From positions 558,001 through 622,000 of the forward strand of contig CAWGEV010000007.1 of assembly GCA_963821705.1 (NCBI GenBank): 64,000 nucleotides of DNA. The letters run 5' to 3'. Below, piece after piece: positions 1-8,435 of this stretch. Position 1 is the stretch's first letter. The number at the start of each line of letters is the position of its first letter. The stretch comes from DASUPK01 sp963821705. Its GTDB lineage: Bacteria > Actinomycetota > Thermoleophilia > Solirubrobacterales > 70-9. Position numbers and translations under genes: made by a program. Below the pieces are notes generated by a model, which saw only the letters and a program-made list of their open reading frames with translations, made no database searches and had not been told where the DNA came from.

Positions 1-2
1 GC

Positions 3-227
3 GCAATCGTGCTCGCCTTCCTGATCGTGTTCGTGGTCGGCCTGGTTGCGGGCCTGATAGGCGCCTCGATCGGCACGGCCGGTCGCGTCATCCTGCAGGC
101 CATCGCCAACGTGCTCACGGCCCCTGTGGCCGCGCTCGTCTCGAGCATCCTCTTCTTCGACCTCGGCGGCGGCAGGGGAACCTCGGCGGCACCCTCCGCG
201 GCCGAGCCGCCCGCACCCGCGGCTTGA
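3..227 (+). CDS. C-terminal end of a membrane protein (5' truncated by window edge)
   Basis: The reading frame is open to the left edge, so this is the tail of a longer gene. About 75 residues are visible. A long hydrophobic, glycine/alanine-rich stretch (one long or two short membrane spans) is followed by a short Ser/Ala/Pro-rich tail that ends at a TGA. The first in-frame GTG at position 9 is probably internal, because the frame has no upstream stop and no ribosome binding site is visible. The hydrophobic pattern resembles tails of multi-pass proteins with a glycerophosphodiester-phosphodiesterase-type membrane domain, but I cannot assign a family from this fragment. It points toward the end of the convergent MarR gene. 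Confidence 0.55.
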   Translation, partial: AIVLAFLIVFVVGLVAGLIGASIGTAGRVILQAIANVLTAPVAALVSSILFFDLGGGRGTSAAPSAAEPPAPAA

Positions 228-281
228 CCGTCAGGACATGGCGGGCGCGCTTCCCGTCAGCGGGAGGCGCGCCGCTGTCCG

Positions 282-758
282 CTACTCGTCAGGCGTGCAG
301 TCCGCGCTGCTGTCGCTGAAGCGGCCGAGCAGCTCAGCCAGCGTCTTCAGCTCGGACGGGTCCAGGACCTCGCCGAGGCGGCGATCGATGTCCTCGATGT
401 GGCCGGGGGCGGCCGCTCTCAGCTTGTCCAGACCGGCGTCGGTGAGGATCGCGTAGCTGACCCGCGCGTCTGTCTTGCACTCACCCTTTGCGACCAGGTC
501 CTGGTCCTCGAGCCGGTCGAGCAGGCGGGTGATGCCGGACGGCGAGAGCTGCAGCTCGTTCGCGAGATCGATCCGGCGCATTCCCTCATCGCCCGCGCGC
601 GAGAGCAGGAGCAGGCAGCCATAGTCGTTCATCGTCAGGCCGTGCTTGGCCACCAACGAGGCGCTCAGCTCGCGCGTCAGGGTTGCGTGCGCCCCCAGCA
701 GGCTGGTCAGGGCATCGGTCGCCGGAGTTGCTTGTGCTTTCAACTGTTGTGGAGTCAA
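282..758 (-). CDS. MarR-family transcriptional regulator
   Basis: A 158-residue winged-helix protein of normal MarR length. The recognition helix region (about residues 45-75) is followed by the wing, with a characteristic segment reading LQLSPSGITRLLDRLEDQDLV. The N- and C-terminal helices form the usual dimer interface. Start: TTG at 758, with a GAGA-type ribosome binding site just upstream; no ATG lies near the expected N terminus. It is divergent from the YceI gene, and the 62-bp gap holds a palindrome that is probably its operator. MarR proteins usually repress themselves and the divergent gene and release DNA on binding a small ligand or on oxidation. The ligand here is unknown. Confidence 0.9.
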   Translation of the reverse strand: MTPQQLKAQATPATDALTSLLGAHATLTRELSASLVAKHGLTMNDYGCLLLLSRAGDEGMRRIDLANELQLSPSGITRLLDRLEDQDLVAKGECKTDARVSYAILTDAGLDKLRAAAPGHIEDIDRRLGEVLDPSELKTLAELLGRFSDSSADCTPDE

Positions 759-775
759 GTTTCTCTGCTACACTG

Positions 776-789
776 TTTGACAGGTCAAA
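776..789. promoter_or_regulatory. Palindromic operator between MarR gene and yceI-like gene
   Basis: Perfect inverted arms TTTGAC and GTCAAA separated by AG. The site lies just downstream of a possible plus-strand promoter: TTGTGG at 747-752 and TACACT at 769-774, 16 bp apart. A bound MarR dimer would block both divergent transcripts. The assignment is inferred from symmetry and position; the promoter hexamers are weak matches. Confidence 0.55.
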
Positions 790-820
790 TAAGTCTAGCC
801 CCCGCAAAGGAGACACTCAA

Positions 821-1369
821 ATGACCACAGCACAAGCAGAGTCAACCATCCCCACCGGCACCTGGCAATCCGACCCGGTGCATTCGAGCGTCGGATTCTC
901 GGTACGGCACGCAGTCGGCACGTTCCGCGGCGGCTTCGGCCAGTTCGAGGCGACCCTCAGCGATTCCTCTGGCGAGCCGGAGCTCAGTGGACACGTCCCC
1001 GTCGAGAGCGTCCAGGTGAAGGAGGAGAACCTCGAAGCTCACCTCCTCTCCCCCGAGTTCTTCGACCAGGACCAGGCCCCCGAGATCCGCTTCGACTCGA
1101 GCAAGGTCACCCGTGAGGGCGATCAGGTCGTCGTCGAGGGCGAGCTGACCGTCAAGGGCGCCACCAACGCCGTCACCGCTCGCGGTGAAATCACCGGCCC
1201 CGGAGCCGGCCCCGACGGCAACGATCGACTCGGCATCGATCTGGAGACGAAGGTCGACCGCCATGACTACGGACTCGACTGGAACATGGACCTGCCCGAC
1301 GGATCCAAGATGCTCGGCGACGAGGTGACCCTGACGGTCCACCTCGAGCTCATCAAGGAGGAGGCGTAG
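821..1369 (+). CDS. YceI-family (lipocalin-like) protein
   Basis: 182 residues. The family signature opens early (GTWQSDPVHSSVGFSVRH), followed by alternating beta strands and the late motif DRHDYGLDWN. YceI proteins are single-domain lipocalin-like barrels that bind polyprenoid or other amphiphilic ligands. They are often induced by stress or organic hydroperoxides. I see no signal peptide, so this one should be cytoplasmic. Start: ATG at 821, with the ribosome binding site AAAGGAG at 806-812; an upstream in-frame extension lacks such a site. It probably forms an operon with the FMN reductase gene 4 bp downstream and is controlled by the divergent MarR regulator. Confidence 0.9.
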   Translation: MTTAQAESTIPTGTWQSDPVHSSVGFSVRHAVGTFRGGFGQFEATLSDSSGEPELSGHVPVESVQVKEENLEAHLLSPEFFDQDQAPEIRFDSSKVTREGDQVVVEGELTVKGATNAVTARGEITGPGAGPDGNDRLGIDLETKVDRHDYGLDWNMDLPDGSKMLGDEVTLTVHLELIKEEA

Positions 1370-1373
1370 GCAG

Positions 1374-1940
1374 ATGAAGGTCCTGGGAATCTCAGGCAGC
1401 CTCCGCCGCGACTCCCACAACACGACGCTCTTGCGGGCGGCGGACGATCTGCTGCCGCCGTCCGCGGAGCTCGAGATCTTCGACGGGCTCAAGGCGGTCG
1501 AGCCCTACGACGAGAACGACGACCACGGCCGCGGGCCCGTAGGGGCCAGGCGGCTGCGCGAGGCGATCGAGGCGGCCGACGCCATCCTGATCGCCACGCC
1601 CGAATACAACTCGTCCGTCCCGGGCCAGCTCAAGAACGCGCTCGACTGGGCTTCGCGGCCCAAGGGTGAGAACGCCCTCTGGGGCAAGCCCGTCGCGGTC
1701 GTCGGCGCCAGCACCGGGATGTTCGGCGCCGTCTGGTCGCAGGCCGAAGCCCGCAAGGTGCTGGGCGCGAGCGGCGCTCGCGTGATCGAGACGGACCTGC
1801 CGGTCGGTCACGCTCACGAGGCGTTCACCGAGGACGGCAGGCTCGCCAACATCGAGCTGCAGCAGCGCTACTCCGAGATCCTCGACGAGCTGATCGCCCT
1901 GGCCGAGCAGGTCGGCGAGCCGGCCCGCGTCGCCGCCTGA
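1374..1940 (+). CDS. NAD(P)H-dependent FMN reductase (flavodoxin-like quinone/azo reductase family)
   Basis: 188 residues. An N-terminal flavodoxin-type phosphate loop (GISGSLRRDSHNTTLL) binds FMN. The family motif TPEYNSSVPGQLKNALDW sits at about residues 80-97, and GxSTGxFG at about 110. This fold transfers electrons from NAD(P)H to FMN and on to quinones, azo compounds or chromate. The gene starts 4 bp after the YceI stop, with GGAGGAGG overlapping the end of that gene as ribosome binding site, so the two are co-translated. In this context a role in quinone or oxidative-stress detoxification is likely. The exact substrate cannot be read from sequence. Confidence 0.9.
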   Translation: MKVLGISGSLRRDSHNTTLLRAADDLLPPSAELEIFDGLKAVEPYDENDDHGRGPVGARRLREAIEAADAILIATPEYNSSVPGQLKNALDWASRPKGENALWGKPVAVVGASTGMFGAVWSQAEARKVLGASGARVIETDLPVGHAHEAFTEDGRLANIELQQRYSEILDELIALAEQVGEPARVAA

Positions 1941-1958
1941 CCCATAGGGTTCGCGGCC

Positions 1959-2351
1959 ATGGAAGCCCGCCAAGGCGCCGAACGGCTCAATCCGGAGGCG
2001 TTCGCAGCATTCAGGGAGCGCGCCGCGGACGGCCCGGTCTACATGCTGAATCTGCTCCAGTTTCTCCCCGAGGGCGGCGCCGAGCGCTACGCCGAGTACG
2101 GCGAGGCCGTCGCGCCCCTCCTCCAGCGCGTCGGAGCCCGGGCAATCTTCGCGGGGAATCCGTCCGAATCGCTGATCGGCGAGGGCTCCTGGGACATGCT
2201 GGTCCTGGTGGAGTACCCGACCCGCCAGGCCTTTCTCGACATGGTCTCCTCGCCGGAGTACCAGGCGATCGCCCATCTCCGCACCGAGGCGCTCGTCCGC
2301 TCGGAGCTCCGGGCGATGGACGCGCTCGGCCCCGACGCGCTCCCAGGCTAG
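1959..2351 (+). CDS. DUF1330-type ferredoxin-like fold protein
   Basis: 130 residues of the small alpha/beta-barrel (ferredoxin-like) DUF1330 type. Recognisable segments are GPVYMLNLLQF near residue 26, YAEYGEAVAPLL near 50, and the closing FLDMVSSPEYQAIAHLR. Members are dimeric and of poorly known function; some are related to small monooxygenase-like folds. It follows the FMN reductase by 18 bp on the same strand and is probably the last gene of the MarR-controlled set. Its stop codon overlaps the end of the convergent rlmB gene by 4 bp. Confidence 0.8.
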   Translation: MEARQGAERLNPEAFAAFRERAADGPVYMLNLLQFLPEGGAERYAEYGEAVAPLLQRVGARAIFAGNPSESLIGEGSWDMLVLVEYPTRQAFLDMVSSPEYQAIAHLRTEALVRSELRAMDALGPDALPG

Positions 2352-3007
2352 CTCGCGCGCTGCCGGCGCGCCTCGAAGAGGATCACCGCCGCGGCAACGG
2401 ACGCGTTCAGCGAACCGACCTCGCCCGCAACCGGTATCGAGACCAGCTCGTCGCAGGTCTCGGCCACCCGCGGGCGAAGACCGGACCCCTCCGACCCGAG
2501 GACCAGGACGGCGCGTCCCGCCCAGTCGACCTCGGTATAGGTCGTCTCCGCGTCCGCGGCGGCGCCGTAGGTCCAGGCTCCACGCTTCTTGGTGCCGGCC
2601 AGCCAGTCCGCCAGGTTCCTGACCCTGGCGACGGGAATGTGCTCGACGGCTCCGGCGGAGGCCTTGCAGGCCGCGGGGGTGACCGAGGCCGCGCGACGCT
2701 CCGGGATCACCACGCCCGCGGCCCCCGCGACCTCGGCTGCGCGGCAGACAGCCCCGAGGTTGTGCGGGTCCTGGACCTGGTCCAGCGCGACCACCAGCGC
2801 GTCCTCCGTCTCGAGCAGGCCATCCGGGTCGGCATACGGATACGGGTCGACCTCGGCGACCACGCCCTGGTGGTCGGTCGAGCCGCAGAGTCTCTCCAGC
2901 TCCTCGGGCGGCGTCCCGGGGGCCCGCCAGACGCGATGGACCCGCCGCCGGCCCCGCTCCGCTTCCGCGACGGGACGACGGCCGTAGATCAGCTCGCGCT
3001 CGGGCAC
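2348..3007 (-). CDS. rlmB: 23S rRNA 2'-O-ribose methyltransferase, RlmB/TrmH (SPOUT) family
   Basis: 219 residues. An N-terminal L30e-like substrate-binding domain (about 1-65) is followed by a SPOUT methyltransferase domain. All three SPOUT motifs are visible: DPHNLGAVCRAAE, LVLGSEGSGL, and the knot-forming GSLNASVAAAVILFE. RlmB methylates the ribose of G2251 in 23S rRNA using SAM. The protein is slightly short for the family, but all motifs are present. Start: GTG at 3007, one base from the cysS stop, so it is co-transcribed with cysS. This pairing is the same as in Bacillus, and it is the last gene of the conserved block. Confidence 0.9.
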   Translation of the reverse strand: MPERELIYGRRPVAEAERGRRRVHRVWRAPGTPPEELERLCGSTDHQGVVAEVDPYPYADPDGLLETEDALVVALDQVQDPHNLGAVCRAAEVAGAAGVVIPERRAASVTPAACKASAGAVEHIPVARVRNLADWLAGTKKRGAWTYGAAADAETTYTEVDWAGRAVLVLGSEGSGLRPRVAETCDELVSIPVAGEVGSLNASVAAAVILFEARRQRAS

Positions 3008-3008
3008 C

Positions 3009-4358
<1,350 letters not shown>

Positions 4359-4422
4359 GCCGCGGATGCTATTCGCGCGGAAGAGCGCATATTCCGTGAG
4401 TAATCGGTTAGGAGAAGGGGTG

Positions 4423-5805
4423 GTGAGTGGGAACAACCGTTCGGGGCGCTACCCTGGCGAGGCCTTGACTCAGGCACCGCTTGAGCAGCAGAGGCTTCGC
4501 GCAGTGGAGGATGCGTTCGCATCCCTCCCGGATCGCTACCTGGGAGCGGATCCCGGCTTCACCGCGAGCTACCGGATCGAGCTGGATGACCTCGGCATCA
4601 GCTGGGCGGTCGAGCTCGATGAGCTCAGCTGCCGGGTGACAGTCTCGCCCAAGAGCGACCCCGACGTGGTCATCGGCACCGACGCCGCCACCTGGCTCGA
4701 GCTTCGGGAGGGGCAGCTCTCCGGACTGGACGCCTTCCGCTCCCGCAGGCTCTGGGCGAGGGGGAACCTCGACCTCGCCGTCGCGTTCGAGGGCTTCTTC
4801 AGGCTCCCAAACGGCAGGCCGCCGCTGCTCCGTATCCACGAGGTGAAGGCCGGCAAGGCCCGGCTCTCGACCCTCACCGCCGGCGACGGCATCGAGACCG
4901 TGATCTTGATCCACGGCCTCGGCAGCAACAAGACGAGCTTCTTCGAGACCATCTCCGCCCTGACCCCCGAGTACACGGTCCACGCGATCGACCTCCCCGG
5001 CTTCGGCTCCTCGTCGAAGCCGCTGCGAGCGCCGTACGACGCGCCCTGGTTCGCTCGCGCCGTCTGCCGCTTCATGGACGCCGAGGGGATCCGGCGCGCG
5101 CACCTGGTCGGCAACTCCCTCGGGGGCCGCGTCGCGATCGAGGTCGGCCTGCAGTCGCCCGAGCGGGTGCAGAGCCTCAGCCTCCTCTGCCCCTCGATGG
5201 CCTGGCGCAGGCGCAGGCACTTCGTGCCGCTCGTCAAGCTGCTGCGGCCGGAGCTGGCCGCGATCCCGCACACCTTCGGCGACGCGCTGGTCCGCCAGCA
5301 GTTCTGGAGCATGTTCTCCCGGCCCGAGCGCATTCACCCCTCCGCCGCCGATGTCGCCGTCGAGGAGTTCCTGCGCACCTATCGCTCGGTGAACGCGCGC
5401 GTGGCCTTCCACGCCTCCGCCCGGCACATCTACCTCGAGGAGCCCAAGGGCCCCAAGGGCTTCTACACCCGCCTGCGGGAGCTCGAGCCACCCGCGCTCT
5501 TCGTGTGGGGCGACGAGGACCCGCTGGTACCGCTCGCGTTCGGCCGCTACGTGCGCGACGCGCTACCGAGCGCGCGCCAGGTGGTCCTCGAGCAGTGCGG
5601 CCACGTGCCGCAGGTCGAGCACCCGGTCGACGCGAACGCGTTGGTCCATGACTTCATCGGGCGCGCGCAGGCATCCGCCGCTGAGCGGGCCGCCAAGCGG
5701 CTGGGCCGGGCGGCCCGGCGCCTGCAGGTGAGGATCAACGGCACCCCGGGCCTGAACGGCAGCCGGAACGACGCCGACTCCGAGCTCTCGGCCGACGTCG
5801 CCTGA
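4423..5805 (+). CDS. SCP2-like domain fused to an alpha/beta hydrolase
   Basis: 460 residues in two parts. Residues about 20-130 look like an SCP2 sterol-carrier lipid-binding domain, with features DVVIGTDAATWLELREG and RGNLDLAVAFEGF. Residues about 140-435 form an alpha/beta hydrolase: oxyanion HGLGSN near 164, nucleophile elbow GNSLGG with Ser232, acid in WGDEDPLVP, and His in CGHVPQVEHP. The triad is complete, so it should be an active serine esterase or lipase acting on a bound hydrophobic ligand. Start: GTG at 4423 preceded by AGGAGAAG at 4410-4417; an upstream GTG at 4396 is possible. The C terminus is basic and disordered. The next two plus-strand genes are also lipid-type. Confidence 0.85.
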   Translation: MSGNNRSGRYPGEALTQAPLEQQRLRAVEDAFASLPDRYLGADPGFTASYRIELDDLGISWAVELDELSCRVTVSPKSDPDVVIGTDAATWLELREGQLSGLDAFRSRRLWARGNLDLAVAFEGFFRLPNGRPPLLRIHEVKAGKARLSTLTAGDGIETVILIHGLGSNKTSFFETISALTPEYTVHAIDLPGFGSSSKPLRAPYDAPWFARAVCRFMDAEGIRRAHLVGNSLGGRVAIEVGLQSPERVQSLSLLCPSMAWRRRRHFVPLVKLLRPELAAIPHTFGDALVRQQFWSMFSRPERIHPSAADVAVEEFLRTYRSVNARVAFHASARHIYLEEPKGPKGFYTRLRELEPPALFVWGDEDPLVPLAFGRYVRDALPSARQVVLEQCGHVPQVEHPVDANALVHDFIGRAQASAAERAAKRLGRAARRLQVRINGTPGLNGSRNDADSELSADVA

Positions 5806-5854
5806 GCGCGACGGGATCGAGCGGGTCCCAACTTCGACTTAGAATCGAACCGCT

Positions 5855-6790
5855 ATGGCAGAGAGCGGTCCAGGAACCGCCGCCGCGTCCGAGGAGAGAA
5901 GGCGTCGTAACGGCGGGAACCCGCGTGGTCACGGGGCGGGCGGCTTCGGACGGCCGTCGGTCCTCCGCCGTCTCGTCGCGGAGATCCAGAACCGGCTGAG
6001 CGCGGACCTGGATGACCGCGACCCCGACTACATCCGGGAGCACCTCCCTCTCGCCTGGCTGCTGGCGAGCATCTGGTTCCGAGGGGAGGTGCGCGGGATG
6101 GAGCGCATCCCCGAGGACGGGCCGGTCCTGCTGGTCGGGAACCACTCGGGAGGAACGATCACCCCCGACACGGTCGTCTTCACGCTCGCGTTCAACACCT
6201 ATTTCGGCGTCGAGCGGCCCTTCTACCAACTCGCCCACAACCTGGTCCTGACCTCACCTGTCGGCCCGTTCCTCCGCCGCTTCGGCACGGTGGCGGCGTC
6301 GCACGAGAATGCCCGCAAGGCCCTCGACGCCGGCGCCGTCGTCCTCGTCTATCCGGGCGGCGACTGGGAGGTGAACCGTCCCACCTGGGAGGCGAACCGG
6401 ATCGACTTCGCGGGCCGCAGCGGCTTCGTCAAGCTGGCGCTCGACGCAGGCGTTCCGATCGTCCCGGTCGTCTCAGTGGGCGGCCAGGAGACCGCGATCT
6501 TCCTCACCCACGGCGAACGGCTCGCCAAGCTGCTGCGGCTCGACAAGCTCTTTCGGCTGAAGACGCTTCCCGTCAACCTCTCGCTCCCCTGGATCGTCAA
6601 CGTCGGCGACTTCCTCGGGCACCTGCCGCTCCCGGCGAAGATCACGGTCCAGGTGATGGACCCGATCGACCTCCGCGAGCGCTACGGGGCCGAGCCCGAC
6701 CGCGAGACGATCTTCGAGGACATCACCTCGATGATGCAGGAGCAGCTGACCGCCCTCGCCGCGGAACGGCGGCTTCCGGTGGTCGGGTGA
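5855..6790 (+). CDS. Lysophospholipid/diacylglycerol acyltransferase-like protein (PlsC superfamily)
   Basis: 311 residues. The acyltransferase block I appears as GNHSGGTITPD, the NH-S-G-G variant seen in DGAT2-like and mycobacterial-type acyltransferases rather than the NHxxxxD of PlsC. Further blocks are YPGGDWE (acceptor site) and the hydrophobic VPIVPVVSVGGQET. It should transfer an acyl chain from acyl-CoA or acyl-ACP to a lysophospholipid or diacylglycerol at the membrane. About 40 N-terminal residues are polar and disordered. It follows the SCP2-hydrolase gene by 50 bp and precedes an SRPBCC lipid-binding protein by 7 bp, making a likely three-gene lipid operon. The substrate is not certain. 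Confidence 0.85.
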   Translation: MAESGPGTAAASEERRRRNGGNPRGHGAGGFGRPSVLRRLVAEIQNRLSADLDDRDPDYIREHLPLAWLLASIWFRGEVRGMERIPEDGPVLLVGNHSGGTITPDTVVFTLAFNTYFGVERPFYQLAHNLVLTSPVGPFLRRFGTVAASHENARKALDAGAVVLVYPGGDWEVNRPTWEANRIDFAGRSGFVKLALDAGVPIVPVVSVGGQETAIFLTHGERLAKLLRLDKLFRLKTLPVNLSLPWIVNVGDFLGHLPLPAKITVQVMDPIDLRERYGAEPDRETIFEDITSMMQEQLTALAAERRLPVVG

Positions 6791-6797
6791 GCGCGCC

Positions 6798-7259
6798 GTG
6801 AGGATCGAGCAGAGGATCACCATCGACGCGCCACGCCACCGGGTCTGGCACTACGTGACCGAGCCGGCGAACTACCCCGTGTTCATCGAGGGCCTGACCC
6901 GATGGGAGGTCGCCGGGGACCTGCACAAGGGGCTCGGCGCCCGCTACCGGATGCTGCTGCGCGTCGGCGCGGCGGACGTCGGGGGCCTGATCGAGATCGT
7001 CGAGTGGCAGCCGGAGGGCGACATGGCCTGGAGCTCGGTCACCGGCGTGGACCAGCGGGGCCGCTGGCGCCTGAGGGAGCTCGGGGATGGCCGCACCCGC
7101 GTCACCTTCCGCTTCGCCTACGGGGTGGCGGGCGGCGGCCTCGCGGGCCTGATCGCCGAGCGGGTCGCGGCCCCGGGGTTGAGTCAGCGCTTCCGCCAAT
7201 CACTCCAGAACCTGAAGCGGGCGGTGGAGGCGCAGCGCGAGTCGGCAGCGGTCCGCTAG
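6798..7259 (+). CDS. SRPBCC (START-like/polyketide cyclase) family protein
   Basis: 153 residues with the SRPBCC fold. It opens RIEQRITIDAPRHRVWHYVTEPANYPVFIEGLTRWEV, followed by strands and a long C-terminal helix (LKRAVEAQRES). The fold forms a hydrophobic pocket used for lipid or polyketide binding. GTG start at 6798, 7 bp after the acyltransferase stop, so probably co-translated. Its stop overlaps the end of the convergent coiled-coil gene by 4 bp. The ligand is unknown; a lipid or acyl substrate is suggested by its neighbours only. Confidence 0.85.
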   Translation: MRIEQRITIDAPRHRVWHYVTEPANYPVFIEGLTRWEVAGDLHKGLGARYRMLLRVGAADVGGLIEIVEWQPEGDMAWSSVTGVDQRGRWRLRELGDGRTRVTFRFAYGVAGGGLAGLIAERVAAPGLSQRFRQSLQNLKRAVEAQRESAAVR

Positions 7260-8413
7260 TAGGTCCGCAGCCGGCGCCCGCCGACGTACCGCGTCCCCGC
7301 GGGGTCCTCGGCCGGGGCCTGCTCCGGGAGCCCCTGCACCCCGTCACCTGAGGGTTCCTCGGGCTCGTCCGACAGGGTCCCGGCGAGCGCCTCGTTGCGG
7401 GCACGCTCCACCTTCTCCTGCACCTGCTGCTCCGCGCGGCGCCTGGCGGCCTCCACCCTCTCGTCCGCCTCCCGCTGCAGCTTCACCGCCTCCTGGCTGA
7501 GCGTCGCCTCGGCCTCGGCGCGGGCTCGGGCCTCGGCCTCCTTGGCGACGCGGTCGGCCAGGCGCCGGACCTGGTCCTCGGACTCGCGCCGCGCCTCATC
7601 CGCGGCCTCGTGGACCCGCCTCTCCATCTCTCGCCGGAGCCCCTCGGCCTCGTTCTTCTCGCCCTCGGCCGCGGCCTCGGCCCGCTCCTCCGCGGCGATC
7701 GCCCTCTGCTCGGCCTCGTTCAGCCGGGACTGGAGTGCCTGCAGGCGACCCTCGGCCTCCTCGGCGCGGTCGACCGCCTCCCTCGCCTCGGCCTCCGCCC
7801 GCTCGCGGGACTCCTTGATCGCACTCTCGGCGCGCTCGCGAGCCTCCTCCTTGAGCCGCTCGAGCGCCTCCTCGGTCCGCTTCCGTGAGGCCTCGCGCTC
7901 CTGCTCTGCCTGCTTCGCCCGGTCCTCCGCCAGCTTCACCGCCTGCTGGAGCTTGCCGAGCTGGTTCTTGATCGCCTGCTCGTTCACCTCGGCCTGCCGC
8001 TGGAGACCGGCGGCGCGCTCCTCCGCCTTGCGCTGGCCCTCCTGGGCCTCGGCGAGGACGCCCTCCAGGGTCGTGGAATGCCGCTCGGCCTCCCCGGCTC
8101 GCTTCCCCGCCTTCTGGAGCGCCTCGCGCGCCTTCGCGGTGGTCCGCGCCTCGACCCGCTTCGCGTGCTCGATCGCATCCCTGGCCTGGGCACGCGCGCC
8201 CTCGGCCGCCTCGTGGGCCGCGACAGCATCGGCGCGCGCTCGCGCCTCGCGGTCGCGAAGCTCGTTGATCAGCTCGGTCGCCTTCGCGCGGAAGCGGTCG
8301 GTCGCCTCGCGAGCCTGGTCGATCTCCGCCCTGATCTCGTCGGCCGGCACGGTCGGTTCGGCGTCGTGGCCCTCTACTTCCTCGATGGGCTCGAGGCTCT
8401 CGGTGTCGGACAC
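7256..8413 (-). CDS. Long alpha-helical coiled-coil protein, function unknown
   Basis: 385 residues, overwhelmingly Glu, Ala, Arg and Lys. An acidic disordered head (about 1-25) is followed by about 300 residues of near-continuous heptad-like helix without obvious breaks, and then a Gly/Pro/Glu tail ending in RYVGGRRLRTY. There is no membrane segment, signal peptide or enzymatic motif. The composition recalls cytoskeletal or scaffold coiled coils of Actinobacteria (FilP/Scy/DivIVA-like), but no DivIVA N-terminal motif is visible. GTG start at 8413. It lies downstream of an acyl-CoA ligase gene on the same strand with a 22-bp gap, so probably one transcript. Function cannot be assigned. Confidence 0.75.
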   Translation of the reverse strand: MSDTESLEPIEEVEGHDAEPTVPADEIRAEIDQAREATDRFRAKATELINELRDREARARADAVAAHEAAEGARAQARDAIEHAKRVEARTTAKAREALQKAGKRAGEAERHSTTLEGVLAEAQEGQRKAEERAAGLQRQAEVNEQAIKNQLGKLQQAVKLAEDRAKQAEQEREASRKRTEEALERLKEEARERAESAIKESRERAEAEAREAVDRAEEAEGRLQALQSRLNEAEQRAIAAEERAEAAAEGEKNEAEGLRREMERRVHEAADEARRESEDQVRRLADRVAKEAEARARAEAEATLSQEAVKLQREADERVEAARRRAEQQVQEKVERARNEALAGTLSDEPEEPSGDGVQGLPEQAPAEDPAGTRYVGGRRLRTY

Positions 8414-8435
8414 GCCGGTCTGACCTCCAGTCCGC

